A DNA stretch of 64,000 nt from positions 62,001 through 126,000 of the forward strand of contig JAFKNA010000015.1 in assembly GCA_017305135.1 (NCBI GenBank). Direction: 5' to 3'. Position numbers and translations under genes: made by a program. Under the pieces are notes generated by a model, which worked only from the letters and a program-made list of their open reading frames with translations, was not told where the DNA came from and did no database searches. Source of the stretch: Lysobacterales bacterium (GTDB taxonomy: Bacteria; Pseudomonadota; Gammaproteobacteria; Xanthomonadales; Rhodanobacteraceae). Below, piece after piece: positions 34,120 to 45,447 of the stretch (positions are counted from its first letter, which is position 1; each line of letters begins with the position of its first letter).

Positions 34120-35058
34120 ATGGAGACTTCCCGCACCTTGCGCGAGCCGCCCATCCGGGGCGGCTGCGACCTGCTGGTGGTGGCGATTTCCTCGCGCGCG
34201 CTGTTCGACCTCGGCGAGAGTCACGAACTTTTCGAGCGCGACGGCGTGGAGGCCTTCGCGCGCTACCAGATCGAGCGCGAGGATGAACTGCTCGCGCCCG
34301 GCATCGCCTTCCCGCTGGTGCAGAAGCTGCTGGCGCTGAACCGCGCCGCGCCGGAAGCCCCACGCGTAGAAGTGATCCTGCTGTCGCGGAACTCCGCCGA
34401 CACCGGCCTGCGCATCTTCAACTCGATCGAGCATTACGGCCTCGACATCTCGCGCGCCGTGTTCACGCGCGGCGCGCCGACCTCGCCCTACGTGCACGCC
34501 TTCGGCGCGCACCTGTTCTTGTCCGCCAATCCCGACAGCGTCGCGCAGGCGCTGGCCGCCGGAATCGCCGCCGCCACCATCCTGCCGTCCAAGGCGCCGC
34601 AGCGGCAGTCCGAGCAGCTGCGCATCGCCTTCGACGGCGACGCAGTGCTGTTCGGCGACGAATCGGAAACCATCCACGAGCAGGGCGGCATCGACGCCTT
34701 CCACCGCAACGAGACCGAGCGCGCCCGCGAGTCGCTGTCGGGCGGCCCCTTCCGCGGCTTCCTCGATGCGCTGCACCACCTGCAGGCGGCCTTCCCCAGC
34801 GAAAGCGGGCCGATCCGCACCGCGCTGGTCACAGCCCGCTCGGCGCCCGCGCACAAGCGGGTGATCCTGACCCTGCGCGAGTGGGGCGTGCGCATCGACG
34901 AGGCACTGTTCCTCGGCGGCCGTCCCAAGGGGCCGTTCCTGGAAGCCTTCGGCGCGGACATCTTCTTCGACGATTCCGCCGTCAACGTCGAATCCGCGCG
35001 CCAGCACGTCGCCACCGGCCACGTGCCGCGGCGGATCGCCGCCGCCGAGGGCGGATGA
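34120..35058 (+). CDS. 5'-nucleotidase (NT5C1-type, PF06189)
   Basis: A predicted cytosolic 5'-nucleotidase of 312 residues that dephosphorylates nucleoside monophosphates. Family blocks are LLVVAISSRALFDL, VEVILLSRNSADTGLRIFNS and YGLDISRAVFTRGA. Later blocks are FDGDAVLFGDESE, GPIRTALVTARSAPAHKRVI and FLGGRPKGPFLEAFGADIFFDD. ATG 34120 follows GAGAGGA. It is transcribed alone and is convergent with the next gene, with five bases between the two stops. Confidence 0.88.
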   Translation: METSRTLREPPIRGGCDLLVVAISSRALFDLGESHELFERDGVEAFARYQIEREDELLAPGIAFPLVQKLLALNRAAPEAPRVEVILLSRNSADTGLRIFNSIEHYGLDISRAVFTRGAPTSPYVHAFGAHLFLSANPDSVAQALAAGIAAATILPSKAPQRQSEQLRIAFDGDAVLFGDESETIHEQGGIDAFHRNETERARESLSGGPFRGFLDALHHLQAAFPSESGPIRTALVTARSAPAHKRVILTLREWGVRIDEALFLGGRPKGPFLEAFGADIFFDDSAVNVESARQHVATGHVPRRIAAAEGG

Positions 35059-35062
35059 GCGC

Positions 35063-35587
35063 CTAGAACGGTCCGAGCGCGTGCACCTTGGCGACCAGCG
35101 CGCGGCGGATCACCGGGTGCAGCGGCTTGTGCCAGTGCGCGATCAGGTGCTCGGGACCGGCGGCTTCGAAGCCGGCGGCGGTGGCCACCTCCAGCGCGCG
35201 GCGGTCGCCGCAGTGGCCGAAGAAGGCATCGCAGCAGTCGGCGTAGCGCTCGAAGGCGTACTTCAGCACAAGGAACCACACCCCGCCCGCGGCCTGGATT
35301 GCCTCGCGGTGGGCAGGCTGCATCAGGCGGATCGTTGCGCCCTCGCTGCACGAGCCACCCGAGAGATAGACCTCGCCGAAGGGCCGCATGTGCGAATAGC
35401 CGGCCAGGTGCAGCGCGCCGTCCGCGCCCCGATAGAAGGCCGCCAGGTGCCGGCGCTCGTCCGGCGGCGGCGCGGCGAACTTGCGCTGGAACAGCGCCCC
35501 GGCGATGAAGCCGGCATGATCGACTTCGGTGATGGTGAAGAACCCGCGCAGGTGCTCGGGGATGGTGTGGATGGCGTCGCGTTCCAT
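35063..35587 (-). CDS. Hypothetical protein, possibly GNAT-like
   Basis: A 174-residue protein of unknown function. The segment RALEVATAAGFEAAGPEHLIAHWHK near residues 136-160 resembles the last strands of GNAT acyltransferases (helix, then 'AAGFE'). No clear acetyl-CoA pyrophosphate loop is visible, so the assignment is tentative. Three cysteines lie close together in YADCCDAFFGHC. ATG 35587 is the chosen start; a longer frame to 35749 would overlap the divergent upstream gene. Confidence 0.6.
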   Translation of the reverse strand: MERDAIHTIPEHLRGFFTITEVDHAGFIAGALFQRKFAAPPPDERRHLAAFYRGADGALHLAGYSHMRPFGEVYLSGGSCSEGATIRLMQPAHREAIQAAGGVWFLVLKYAFERYADCCDAFFGHCGDRRALEVATAAGFEAAGPEHLIAHWHKPLHPVIRRALVAKVHALGPF

Positions 35588-35741
35588 GGTCGGGGGTTCC
35601 GCTGCGATGGGTACAGGGTAGCCAAACGCGCGACATCGCGCCGGCTGTGCACGTGCGCTCCCGTCGCCCGGCAGCAGCATGAGCTTGCGCACCGGGAGCG
35701 CAGGCGCTGCAATGCGCGCCACCCTCGCCAGTTCCCATCCG

Positions 35742-37652
35742 ATGGCCACGATGTCGACCGCCCTGCCTGCCGCACGTCCGCGTGATCAGTCCGATGAATC
35801 CGCGCGTGCCTGGTGGCTGGCGGGGCTGGTGTTCTGCCTCGGCATGCTCGCCGTGCACGTGGCGGCCGGTCTCAACAACAATGGCTTCCAGGACTTCTGG
35901 CGCGACATGTACTGGGCCATGTCGATCGCGCACGGCGAGCGCCTGCCGCTGGCCGGGCCGCCCGTCTACGAGATGGCCGAACTCGGCCCCTGGTGGTTCT
36001 ACCTGCTGGCGGCGCCGATGGCGCTCGGTGGCGGTGTCGCCGCGGCCTCGGCCTTCGCGCAGGCGCTGGCCGCCAGCAAGTACCTGATCGCCTGGCGACT
36101 CGGCATCCGCATCGCCGATGCGCGGCTCGGCTTCGCCTTCGCGGCCAGCCTCGCCATCGCCGGCTGGTCGCTGCTGCCGATGCTGTTCCCGACCCACACC
36201 ATGCTCACGGAAGCCGCCGTGCTGCTGCTGGCCTGGGTGGCGTGGAACGGCTGGCAACGCTTCACGGCGCGGAATGCCGTCCTGCTCGGGCTCGCTGCGG
36301 CGGCCTGCCTGCATGCGCATCCGGCCACGGCCGGGTTCGTGCTGCTGGCGGGCCTGGTTCTGCTGTGGCGCCATCGCTCGCCTGTCGCCGTCGGATGGAT
36401 GGCGGTAGCGGCGCTGATCGCGCTGGCCAGTCTCGCCCCGCCCTGGCTCGATCGCAGCGGCATCCCACCGGAGGCACTCAAGCCCGCCGCGGATTACCTT
36501 GGTGGCGATGTCGCCGTCGGCCTTTCCTCGCGCATTCCGGCGCTGCTGCGGAGCGTTGCGGTCGGTGGCGCCTGGTGGGGCCTGCTGCTGATGACGAATT
36601 GGTCGGCCACGGCGGTGCGCGTCGCCTGGTGGCTCTGGTGCGCCGCCCTCGTATTCGGCCTGGCTGGGCTGGTGCCGCTGTGGCGCCGCGATCCGCAGCT
36701 GGTGCGCCTGGCCGGCTGGGCCGCCTTGCTGTTCGTCTTCCAGTGCGTCTTCGTGGCCGTCCTGCGCCCCATCACGCCGATGTGGATGGTGCCCGGCACG
36801 CTGCCGCCGTTGGCCCTGGCCGTAGCGCTCGGCTGGTACGGCTGGATCGCCGCTTCGCCGCGCTCCTGGCGATGGCGGCGCAGGCTCGCGATGGCGGCCC
36901 TGGGGATGGTCATCGCGCTTTCACTGGCGCCGTTCGCGTTCACCCTGCGGGATCTCCGCGCGGCGCGCACGATGGCGGGCGTGAATCCCTTCCTCGACGT
37001 GATCGAGCAGGGCGACCGCTACGTCAAGGTGCCGGTCCCGTTCTATCCGGTGTCCCGACTCGACCGCCTGGCGCAGGAACTGTGCGGTCCCGCGGTGCTG
37101 CATGGACGCCTGGCCGTGGTGGCGGAAGGCTCGCTCGGCGTACCGATGCGCAAGGCCTGCGGGCGCTGGCCGGCGCTTCATTACGGCGGCGTCGAGGGCG
37201 CCGGTCCACACCTGGCGGGCCTCCTGCCGGGCATGGCGGAGGCGATCGGCTTCGCTCCCGATCGCGTCGTGGCCGGCATGGCGCTCTACACGCATGTGCG
37301 TGCCATTGCACCCACCGTGGGCGGCACGCCCGCCCCGCTCAAGCGACTGCAGATCGCGCCGGAGAGTGGACCCGGACCCGCCACGCGCCAGGAATTCCGC
37401 TTTGCCACCCGTGGCGCCGACGTAGTGGTGCTGACCAATCGCCATCCGGGCGCCGCTCCGCTCGAGATCCTTGCCGTCGAGGCGGCGGATGCGCCGGTGA
37501 CGCTGCTCGCCGGCGATGGTGGTTCGTTCGCCTATGCCTGCGCCGGCTGCGCTCCCGGCACGACGGTCGAGTGGCGCGTCGCTCTCAGGGGCATCGGCCG
37601 CAACCTTGACCTGGTCGTGCTCGAAGCCACGGCAGACGAAGGCAGCCCGTGA
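35742..37652 (+). CDS. Polytopic membrane protein, glycosyltransferase-39-like
   Basis: A membrane protein of about 636 residues with ten or so hydrophobic segments in the first two thirds (from AWWLAGLVFCLGMLAVHVAA on), then a soluble, periplasmic-type C-terminal domain. LNNNGFQDFWRDMYWAMSIAHGE in the first external loop has the acidic character of GT39/GT83 (ArnT-like) enzymes. The family assignment rests on topology only. The start is uncertain: ATG 35679, 35742 or 35751, none with a clear ribosome binding site. The stop overlaps the next gene (GTGA), so the two are translationally coupled. Confidence 0.65.
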   Translation: MATMSTALPAARPRDQSDESARAWWLAGLVFCLGMLAVHVAAGLNNNGFQDFWRDMYWAMSIAHGERLPLAGPPVYEMAELGPWWFYLLAAPMALGGGVAAASAFAQALAASKYLIAWRLGIRIADARLGFAFAASLAIAGWSLLPMLFPTHTMLTEAAVLLLAWVAWNGWQRFTARNAVLLGLAAAACLHAHPATAGFVLLAGLVLLWRHRSPVAVGWMAVAALIALASLAPPWLDRSGIPPEALKPAADYLGGDVAVGLSSRIPALLRSVAVGGAWWGLLLMTNWSATAVRVAWWLWCAALVFGLAGLVPLWRRDPQLVRLAGWAALLFVFQCVFVAVLRPITPMWMVPGTLPPLALAVALGWYGWIAASPRSWRWRRRLAMAALGMVIALSLAPFAFTLRDLRAARTMAGVNPFLDVIEQGDRYVKVPVPFYPVSRLDRLAQELCGPAVLHGRLAVVAEGSLGVPMRKACGRWPALHYGGVEGAGPHLAGLLPGMAEAIGFAPDRVVAGMALYTHVRAIAPTVGGTPAPLKRLQIAPESGPGPATRQEFRFATRGADVVVLTNRHPGAAPLEILAVEAADAPVTLLAGDGGSFAYACAGCAPGTTVEWRVALRGIGRNLDLVVLEATADEGSP

Positions 37653-38875
37653 GCGCCATCCGCCTCGGCCTGCAGCAGGCGCGCAACCTCCACCTCGCCG
37701 CGCAGGGGCTGCTCGCGCGCCCGCGCCGGCGCGCGCGCAAGGCCGACGTGCTCGCCGCCATCTCGCGCATGCGCGTGCTGCAGATCGACACCATCCACGT
37801 GGTCGCGCGCAGTCCCTACCTGGTGCTGTTCTCGCGGCTGGGCGCCTACGACCCGGCGTGGCTGGACGAGCTCCTCGCGATCGGCGCGATCTTCGAATGC
37901 TGGGCGCACGAGGCCTCGTTCGCGCCCATCGGCGATTACGCGCTGCACCGCGGGCACCGGGAGGAGCGCGGGAACCATTGGGCCATGCGCCACGCCCAAC
38001 GCGCACGCTCGGCACATGGGGCGGAAATGGATGCGCTGCTCGAGCACATCCGCGCCCGCGGCGCGGTGAAGGCGGCCGATTTCGCGCGCCCGGGCCCTGC
38101 GCCGGCGAGTGGATGGTGGGACTGGAAACACGAGAAGCGCTGGCTGGAGGCGCTGTTCGCGGGCGGCGAGCTGATGGTCGCGCGGCGCGAGCGCTTCCAG
38201 CGCGTGTACGACCTCAGCGAACGCGTGCTGGCGAACGCGGGCGTGCAGGCCGGCATGGCCACGCCGACCGGCGAGGACTTCACCGCCGCGGCTGTGCGCG
38301 CGCTCGGGATTACCCAGGCACGTTGGATCAACGACTATTTCCGGCACGGCCCGCGCCTGAAGGACGCCGATCTCGATCTGTGCGTGGAAGCCGGCGAACT
38401 GCTGCGGGTCGAGGTCGGCGGCTGGGAGCGGCCGGCCTACGTGCATCCCGATCACGCGGAACGCCTCGCCGCCGCCGCCGCGGGCCGGCTGCGCGCCACG
38501 CACACCACGCTCCTCTCGCCCTTCGACCCGGTGGTCTGGGACCGCGAGCGCGCCACGGCGATGTTCGGCTTCGATTACCGGCTGGAGTGCTACACGCCGG
38601 CGCCCAAGCGCCGCTACGGCTACTACGTGCTGCCGATCCTGCACCGCGGCCGCCTGGTCGGGCGGCTGGATGCCAAGGCGCATCGCGCGGAGGGCGTGTT
38701 CGAGGTCAAGGCCCTGTACCTGGAGGACGGCGTCGCGCCGACGGCGGCGTTGGCGACCGCCATCATTGACGCGATCCGGCGCTGCGCGGAGTGGCACGGC
38801 ACGCCGGAAATCCGGCTCGGACGCAGCGAACCCGCGGCGTTCGGAACGGCGTTGCGTCTCGCCCTTTGCGGCTGA
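37649..38875 (+). CDS. YcaQ/AlkX-type DNA glycosylase family protein
   Basis: Winged-helix protein of the YcaQ (AlkZ-like) family. E. coli YcaQ unhooks interstrand crosslinks and excises alkylated bases. Family blocks: LLARPRRRARKADVLAAISR, LQIDTIHVVARSPYLVLFSR, FECWAHEASF, LLSPFDPVVWDRERA and LVGRLDAKAHR. The catalytic QxD motif is seen as QID in VLQIDTIHV. The protein is 408 residues with a GTG start overlapping the preceding stop. Confidence 0.88.
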   Translation: MSAIRLGLQQARNLHLAAQGLLARPRRRARKADVLAAISRMRVLQIDTIHVVARSPYLVLFSRLGAYDPAWLDELLAIGAIFECWAHEASFAPIGDYALHRGHREERGNHWAMRHAQRARSAHGAEMDALLEHIRARGAVKAADFARPGPAPASGWWDWKHEKRWLEALFAGGELMVARRERFQRVYDLSERVLANAGVQAGMATPTGEDFTAAAVRALGITQARWINDYFRHGPRLKDADLDLCVEAGELLRVEVGGWERPAYVHPDHAERLAAAAAGRLRATHTTLLSPFDPVVWDRERATAMFGFDYRLECYTPAPKRRYGYYVLPILHRGRLVGRLDAKAHRAEGVFEVKALYLEDGVAPTAALATAIIDAIRRCAEWHGTPEIRLGRSEPAAFGTALRLALCG

Positions 38876-38895
38876 GCGACGCTGGCGCTCGCCGC

Positions 38896-39073
38896 TGTGG
38901 GAGCGGCTTCAGCCGCGATGCCTGTGCCACGGCGGATTCGTTGACGGCTCCGCTGCAGAAGCGGCCGGTCGGGAGACCGGCCCTCCCAGGAAACCGCACT
39001 TCACCACGTCGCCTGAAGGCGGGTTCGTCGATCGCCGCGGCAGGAGCGGCCGGTCGGAGACCGGCCCTCCCGG
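38896..39073. repeat. Three REP-like palindromes between ycaQ-like gene and rhlE
   Basis: GTGGGAGCGGCTTCAGCCGC (38898-38917), AGCGGCCGGTC-GGGA-GACCGGCCCTCCC (38959-38988) and GGAGCGGCCGGTC-GGA-GACCGGCCCTCCC (39043-39071). All lie in the convergent gap between two genes, where they could act as bidirectional terminators. Confidence 0.8.
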
Positions 39074-39085
39074 GACGCGGATGGG

Positions 39086-40399
<1,314 letters not shown>

Positions 40400-40651
40400 T
40401 GGAAAACTCCTTGGGTGCGCGATCGCGGCAATGTGGTGCGCGATCGGCAGGATCCGGCGCTGAGCCGGCGCCATTCGCGCGTTCCCGAGAACCTCGCGGC
40501 GGATGGCATCGATGGGGCGGACCGGCGCGGAAGGCGGCGGTTCCGGATTGGCGCGACGAACGTCGAACGGTGCAGGAGGGCGCAGGCCGCAAGGCCGTGA
40601 GTGCCCGGAATCCCGAAGGGAAGATCGTGCTGCGACGCAACAAACGCGGCT
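40400..40651 (-). promoter_or_regulatory. Long 5' leader of rhlE
   Basis: About 245 bases without a gene separate the predicted rhlE start point (about 40645) from its start codon. The stretch is GC-rich with several inverted repeats (for example GGCGCTGAGCCGGCGCC at 40456-40472). Long leaders of cold-inducible RNA helicase genes often control expression by refolding; this is an analogy only. Confidence 0.45.
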
Positions 40652-40680
40652 ATTGTACGCGAATTCGACCCGTGGTCCAA
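40652..40680 (-). promoter_or_regulatory. Sigma-70 promoter of rhlE
   Basis: Read on the minus strand: -35 TTGGAC (40680-40675), a 17-base spacer, then -10 TACAAT (40657-40652). It is the best promoter match seen in the window. Confidence 0.7.
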
Positions 40681-40756
40681 CAACTCGTGCAGCGGTGGGG
40701 TCCGGTTCCGGCTTGCTAGACTCCAATGCTCGCTATCCCGGAGCGTTCCACCCCGC

Positions 40757-41161
<405 letters not shown>

Positions 41162-41168
41162 GGCCTGC

Positions 41169-41265
41169 AGAGCAGGAGCGGCCGAGCCGGGGCTCGGCCT
41201 CCCAGATACGTATTCCGGGCAGTCGGCTTCTTCCTGGGAGCGGCCGAGCCCCAGCTCGGCCTGCC
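41169..41265. repeat. REP-like palindromes between hslR and mutS
   Basis: Two units: GGAGCGGCCGAGCC-GGG-GCTCGGCCTCCC at 41175-41204 and GGGAGCGGCCGAGCCCCAGCTCGGCC at 41236-41261. Here the palindrome core is GCCGAG rather than GCCGGTC, but the GGAGCGGC and CTCCC flanks are the same as in other copies. Confidence 0.75.
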
Positions 41266-41301
41266 TGCGGCAAGCAGCAATCGCGCTCTTCGACCTTCGG
41301 G

Positions 41302-43965
41302 CTATCCAGCGGGCCGTTCGGCCAGCTCCTTCAGCCGGAACAGCACATCCAGCGCCTCGCGCGGAGAGAGGTTGTCGGGATCGACTTCGCGCAGCGCCGA
41401 TTCCACCGCCGAGGGCGGGTTCGGCGCGAAAAGGGCGAGCTGGGGCGAGGCTTCGCGCGCGCGCTGCGGCGCCGCGGAGGGGCCGCGCTCGAGTTCGGCC
41501 AGGGTGCGGCGCGCGTCGATGATCACCGCCTTCGGCAGTCCGGCGAGTGCGGCCACCTGCAGGCCGAAGCTGCGGTTGGCGGGGCCTTCCTTGACCGCGT
41601 GCATGAAGACCAGGCGCTCGCCGTATTCGACCGCGTCGAGGTGGACGTTGGCGATGCCATCGAACTCGCTGGCGAGCGCGGTCAATTCGAAGTAATGGGT
41701 GGCGAACAGCGCGAAGGCGCGGTTCGCCGTCGCCAGTGCCACCGCGCTGGAGCGGGCGAGGGCGAGGCCGTCATAGGTGCTGGTGCCACGGCCGACCTCG
41801 TCCATCAGCACCAGGCTCGCCGCGCTGGCGTTGTGCAGGATGTTGGCGGTCTCGCTCATCTCGACCATGAAGGTCGACTGCCCACGCGCGAGGTCATCGC
41901 CCGCGCCGATGCGGGTGAAGATGCGGTCGACCGGGCCGATCACGGCCGATTCGGCCGGCACGAAGCTGCCGACGTGGGCGAGCAGCACGATCAGCGCGAC
42001 CTGGCGCATGTAGGTGGACTTGCCGCCCATGTTGGGGCCGGTGATGACCAGCATGCGGCGGCCCTCGCCGAGCGCCAGGTCGTTGGGTTCGAAGGGTTCC
42101 TCGCGCACCGCCTCGACCACCGGGTGGCGGCCGCGCACGATGTGGATGCCCGGTTCCGTGGCCAGTTCCGGACGGACCCAGCCGAGAGCGTCGGCGCGGG
42201 CGGCGAGGGTGGCCAGCACGTCGAGTTCGGCCATCGCGGCGGCAGCCTGCTGCAGCGGCGCGAGGCGCTCGCCGAGCACGCCGAGCAGCCCGTCGTAGAG
42301 CGCGCGTTCGCGCATCGCCGCGCGTTCGCGGGCGCCGAGCACCTTGTCCTCGAAGACCTTCAGCTCCTGGGTGATGTAGCGCTCGGCGCCCTTCAGCGTC
42401 TGTCGGCGGGTGTAGTGCGCGGGCGCCCGCTCCGATTGCGCCTTGCTGATCTCGATGTAGTAGCCGTGCACGCCGTTGTAGCCGACCTTCAGCGTCGGAA
42501 TGCCGGTGGCGGCCTTCTCGCGCTGTTCCAGCTCGACCAGGAAGCGGTCGGCATCGGTGGACAGCGTGCGCAATTCGTCCAGTTCCGCGTCGAAGCCGGG
42601 CCGGATCACGCCGCCGTCGCGCGCCAACGCCGGTGGCTGGTCGACGAGGGCGGCGGCGAGGTGCGCGGCGGTGGCGGCATGGTCGCCGAGATGCGCCACC
42701 AGTTCGCCGAGGAGCGGTCCGTTGCGCGCAGTCCCGAGCGCCGCATCCTCGCCCGCGGGGACCAGCGCATCAGCGCAGCCGGCGAGGAGGGCGCCGATCC
42801 GCGGCGCCAGCGCAAGGCCGTCGCGCAGGGTGGAAAGATCACGCGGCCGCGCCGAGCGCAGCGCCACGCGGGCGAGGATGCGTTCGAGGTCGCCGACGCC
42901 GCGCAGGACTTCGCGCAGCGCCTCGACGCAGCCCTGGTCGAGCAGCGTGGCGATGGCCTGCTGGCGGCGCCCGAGCACCTCGCGCGAACGCAGCGGCCGG
43001 TGCAGCCAGCGCCGCAGCAGCCGCGCGCCCATCGGCGTGACCGAGTGGTCGAGGATACCGAGCAGAGTGAAGGCGCGCTCGCCGCTGGCATGCGTGTCGA
43101 GCTCCAGGTTGCGGCGCGTCACGGCATCGAGCACCAGCGTCTCGCCGGCGCTCTCGACGGCGAGGCCGCCGACGTGGGGCAGGGCGGACTTCTGGGTCTC
43201 CTCCACGTAGCCGAGCAGCGCACCGGCCGCGGCGATGCCGAGCGGCTGGCCCTCGACGCCGAAGCCGGCGAGATCGCGCGTGCCGAAGAAGCGCGCCAGC
43301 TCGCGGCGCGCGGTCTCGGCATCGAAGTGCCAAGGTGCGCGCCGCCGCAGGCCCGGCAGGCCGGTGACGCAGGGCGGCCAGGCGCCGTCCTCGGCGATGA
43401 GGGTTTCCGCCGGCGCGAGGCGCGCCAGCTCGGTGTCGAGCGCCTCGGCGTCGGCCACGTCGCAAAGCAGGAAGCGGCCGCTGGCGAGGTCCACCCAAGC
43501 CAGGCCGAAGCCTGCCTTGCCGGCGGCGATGGCGAGCAGCAGGTTGTCGCGCCGGTCCTCCAGCAGGGCCGCGTCGGTTACCGTGCCCGGTGTCACCACG
43601 CGCACCACCTTGCGCTCGACCAGGCCCTTGGCCAGCGCCGGATCGCCGATCTGCTCGCAGATCGCCACCGACTCGCCGAGCTTCACCAGCCGCGCCAGGT
43701 ACCCCTCCGCGGCGTGGTAGGGAACGCCCGCCATCGGGATCGGCGCCCCCGCCGAGCTGCCGCGCTGGGTCAGGGTGATGTCCAGCAGGCGCGCGGCCTT
43801 GCGCGCGTCGTCGTAGAAGAGCTCGTAGAAGTCCCCCATACGGAAGAACACCAGCGTGTCCGGGTACTCCGCCTTGGTGGCGAGGTACTGGCGCATCAGC
43901 GGGGTGTGTTCCAGATTCGGCCCCCTGGGGTCGGGTGCTTTCGTTCTTTGGGTGGCTTGGGTCAT
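41302..43965 (-). CDS. mutS: DNA mismatch repair protein MutS
   Basis: Mismatch recognition ATPase of 887 residues. The mismatch-contacting Phe-x-Glu is FYE at residues 46-48 ([13 protein letters not shown]). Walker A is [16 protein letters not shown]-type signatures STFMVEMSE and [16 protein letters not shown] follow. The C-terminal tetramer region ends [21 protein letters not shown] toxin gene lies 11 bases upstream on the same strand, so part of mutS transcription could come from the toxin-antitoxin promoter. Confidence 0.97.
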   Translation of the reverse strand: MTQATQRTKAPDPRGPNLEHTPLMRQYLATKAEYPDTLVFFRMGDFYELFYDDARKAARLLDITLTQRGSSAGAPIPMAGVPYHAAEGYLARLVKLGESVAICEQIGDPALAKGLVERKVVRVVTPGTVTDAALLEDRRDNLLLAIAAGKAGFGLAWVDLASGRFLLCDVADAEALDTELARLAPAETLIAEDGAWPPCVTGLPGLRRRAPWHFDAETARRELARFFGTRDLAGFGVEGQPLGIAAAGALLGYVEETQKSALPHVGGLAVESAGETLVLDAVTRRNLELDTHASGERAFTLLGILDHSVTPMGARLLRRWLHRPLRSREVLGRRQQAIATLLDQGCVEALREVLRGVGDLERILARVALRSARPRDLSTLRDGLALAPRIGALLAGCADALVPAGEDAALGTARNGPLLGELVAHLGDHAATAAHLAAALVDQPPALARDGGVIRPGFDAELDELRTLSTDADRFLVELEQREKAATGIPTLKVGYNGVHGYYIEISKAQSERAPAHYTRRQTLKGAERYITQELKVFEDKVLGARERAAMRERALYDGLLGVLGERLAPLQQAAAAMAELDVLATLAARADALGWVRPELATEPGIHIVRGRHPVVEAVREEPFEPNDLALGEGRRMLVITGPNMGGKSTYMRQVALIVLLAHVGSFVPAESAVIGPVDRIFTRIGAGDDLARGQSTFMVEMSETANILHNASAASLVLMDEVGRGTSTYDGLALARSSAVALATANRAFALFATHYFELTALASEFDGIANVHLDAVEYGERLVFMHAVKEGPANRSFGLQVAALAGLPKAVIIDARRTLAELERGPSAAPQRAREASPQLALFAPNPPSAVESALREVDPDNLSPREALDVLFRLKELAERPAG

Positions 43966-43976
43966 CGGAGGAGAGG

Positions 43977-44330
43977 TCAGGGTCCGGCATCGAAGCCGGA
44001 TTGCCGATGGTGGCGCAAGGCGAGCAGGTGGACCACTCGTCCGCGGATGGCATACAGGACGAGGTAGTCGTCGAGGATGTATTCGCGCAGTTCGATATCC
44101 GTGCCCAGCAGCGCCCGCACCTGCCCGGCGGCCTCGGCTACCCTGGGGCTGGCCGGGTTGCGGACGACGAAATCCCGGCCGGCCCGCGGGAACTCCGCCA
44201 GCAGCCTGGGCAGGAAGTGCAGGGTACGGTCCAGCAGGTGTTCGGCCGCGGGAAGGGCACCGTTCCCGATCAGGGCATCCAGCGCGGCGGCGACCGTGCG
44301 CTCGTAGCCGGGCTGGACCACGACGCGCAT
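43977..44330 (-). CDS. RelE/ParE-family toxin
   Basis: A 117-residue protein with the RelE/ParE fold: an N-terminal [11 protein letters not shown], helix pairs, then [30 protein letters not shown], the typical C-terminal strands and basic tail. It would be an mRNA nuclease (RelE) or a gyrase poison (ParE); residues do not decide. It lies 12 bases after the Phd-type antitoxin gene on the same strand, the classic antitoxin-first order. Confidence 0.85.
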   Translation of the reverse strand: MRVVVQPGYERTVAAALDALIGNGALPAAEHLLDRTLHFLPRLLAEFPRAGRDFVVRNPASPRVAEAAGQVRALLGTDIELREYILDDYLVLYAIRGRVVHLLALRHHRQSGFDAGP

Positions 44331-44342
44331 GCGCCGGCCCGC

Positions 44343-44654
44343 CTACCGGGCGCGGGACTGGGGGACATCGAGCGGTTGCCGCAGGCGCCGCCTGGCAGCA
44401 TCCGGGCTGGCGCCCCCGATGCCGGCGCGAACGCGCTTGAGCCCATCGGCGGCCTCATTGAGCAAGCCCAACTGCTGAACCTCGCGTTCCAGCCTGTGGT
44501 AGTAATCCAGGCGCCGGGCATCCACCAGCGCCACGTAGCTCTCACCGTTGCGGGTGATGATCTTCTCGCTGCCATGGCGCACCTCTTCGGCCAGCGCGGT
44601 CAGGCTTGCACGGACCTTGTTCAGGGGAACGATGTCTTCGGGGGTGATGGCCAT
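44343..44654 (-). CDS. Phd/YefM-family antitoxin
   Basis: A 103-residue antitoxin. The N-terminal Phd/YefM DNA-binding fold is clear: [17 protein letters not shown], then [19 protein letters not shown]. The C-terminal arm ([20 protein letters not shown]) should wrap the toxin. ATG 44654 has GGAG upstream. The palindromic operator at 44676-44693 lies immediately upstream and supports autoregulation. Confidence 0.85.
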   Translation of the reverse strand: MAITPEDIVPLNKVRASLTALAEEVRHGSEKIITRNGESYVALVDARRLDYYHRLEREVQQLGLLNEAADGLKRVRAGIGGASPDAARRRLRQPLDVPQSRAR

Positions 44655-44675
44655 TGACCGGGCTCCATCGTAATG

Positions 44676-44693
44676 ATTAATGGAAACATTAAT
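44676..44693 (-). promoter_or_regulatory. Palindromic operator of the toxin-antitoxin pair
   Basis: ATTAATG-GAAA-CATTAAT, a perfect 7-bp inverted repeat in a strikingly AT-rich island, 22 bases upstream of the antitoxin start. It is a likely binding site for the antitoxin-toxin complex. Confidence 0.7.
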
Positions 44694-44824
44694 GCATGGC
44701 CATGGGTGTCGCAAGCCGATGGCCCTGATGCGGGCCTGCAAGGCCGCTCTCCGGCACTTTGAGAACGAGGGCCTGGTTTTGGTGGCGGCAGAAGGCAGGG
44801 CACTCGCGTTTTGCCCGGGATGGG

Positions 44825-44838
44825 TGTACAAATGTCCA
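44825..44838 (+). promoter_or_regulatory. LexA2-type SOS box
   Basis: TGTACAAATGTCCA differs at one position from TGTACAAATGTACA, the LexA2-type box known from Xanthomonas and related to GTAC-N4-GTAC of Pseudomonas putida LexA2. It overlaps the ATG at 44832 and ends two bases before the ATG at 44841. Confidence 0.72.
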
Positions 44839-44840
44839 CC

Positions 44841-45446
44841 ATGCCCATCGAGCCTTCCTCCCGGCGCCAGCAGATCCTCGCCTTCATCCGCGAGCGGATC
44901 GCGGCCGGGCAGCCGCCGAGCCTGGCCGAGATCGCCGAAGCCTTCGGCTTCGCCTCACGCAATGCCGCGCAGAAGCACGTGCTGGCGCTGGCCGAGGCCG
45001 GGCTGATCGAGCTGGCGCCGAGGCAGAAACGCGGCATCCGCCTGCCCGGGGCCAAGCGCCCGGACGTGGTGGCGCTGCCGGTGCTGGGCCGCGTCGCGGC
45101 CGGTGCGCCGATCGGGCCGGATCCTGGCCAAGACCTGGAGTTCTGGCTGGACGGGCGCCTGTTCGCCCACCGCCCGGACTACCTGCTGCGGGTCAAGGGC
45201 GATTCGATGATCGACGACGGCATCCTCGATGGGGATCTCGTCGGCGTGCGTCGCACACCGGAGGCGCGCGATGGCGAGGTCGTGGTCGCCCGCGTCGATG
45301 GCGAGATGACCATCAAGCGCCTGCGGCGCGAACCGGACCGCATCCGGCTGCTGCCGCGCAACCCGGCCTATGCGCCGATCGTGGTCGCGCCCGGCCAGGA
45401 TTTCGCGATCGAGGGCATCTACTGCGGCCTCGTGCGCCGGGACTGA
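44841..45446 (+). CDS. lexA: LexA repressor (LexA2 type)
   Basis: SOS repressor that self-cleaves on RecA filaments. The winged helix is QQILAFIRERIAAGQPPSLA and FGFASRNAAQKHVLALAEAG. The Ala-Gly cleavage site is in RVAAGAPI, the nucleophile Ser in KGDSMIDDGIL, and the catalytic Lys in EMTIKRLRR. The protein is 201 residues from ATG 44841. ATG 44832 is in frame but lies inside the LexA box, so the later start is preferred. It is the first gene of lexA-imuA-imuB-dnaE2 and so controls its own cassette. Confidence 0.93.
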   Translation: MPIEPSSRRQQILAFIRERIAAGQPPSLAEIAEAFGFASRNAAQKHVLALAEAGLIELAPRQKRGIRLPGAKRPDVVALPVLGRVAAGAPIGPDPGQDLEFWLDGRLFAHRPDYLLRVKGDSMIDDGILDGDLVGVRRTPEARDGEVVVARVDGEMTIKRLRREPDRIRLLPRNPAYAPIVVAPGQDFAIEGIYCGLVRRD

Positions 45447-45447
45447 C

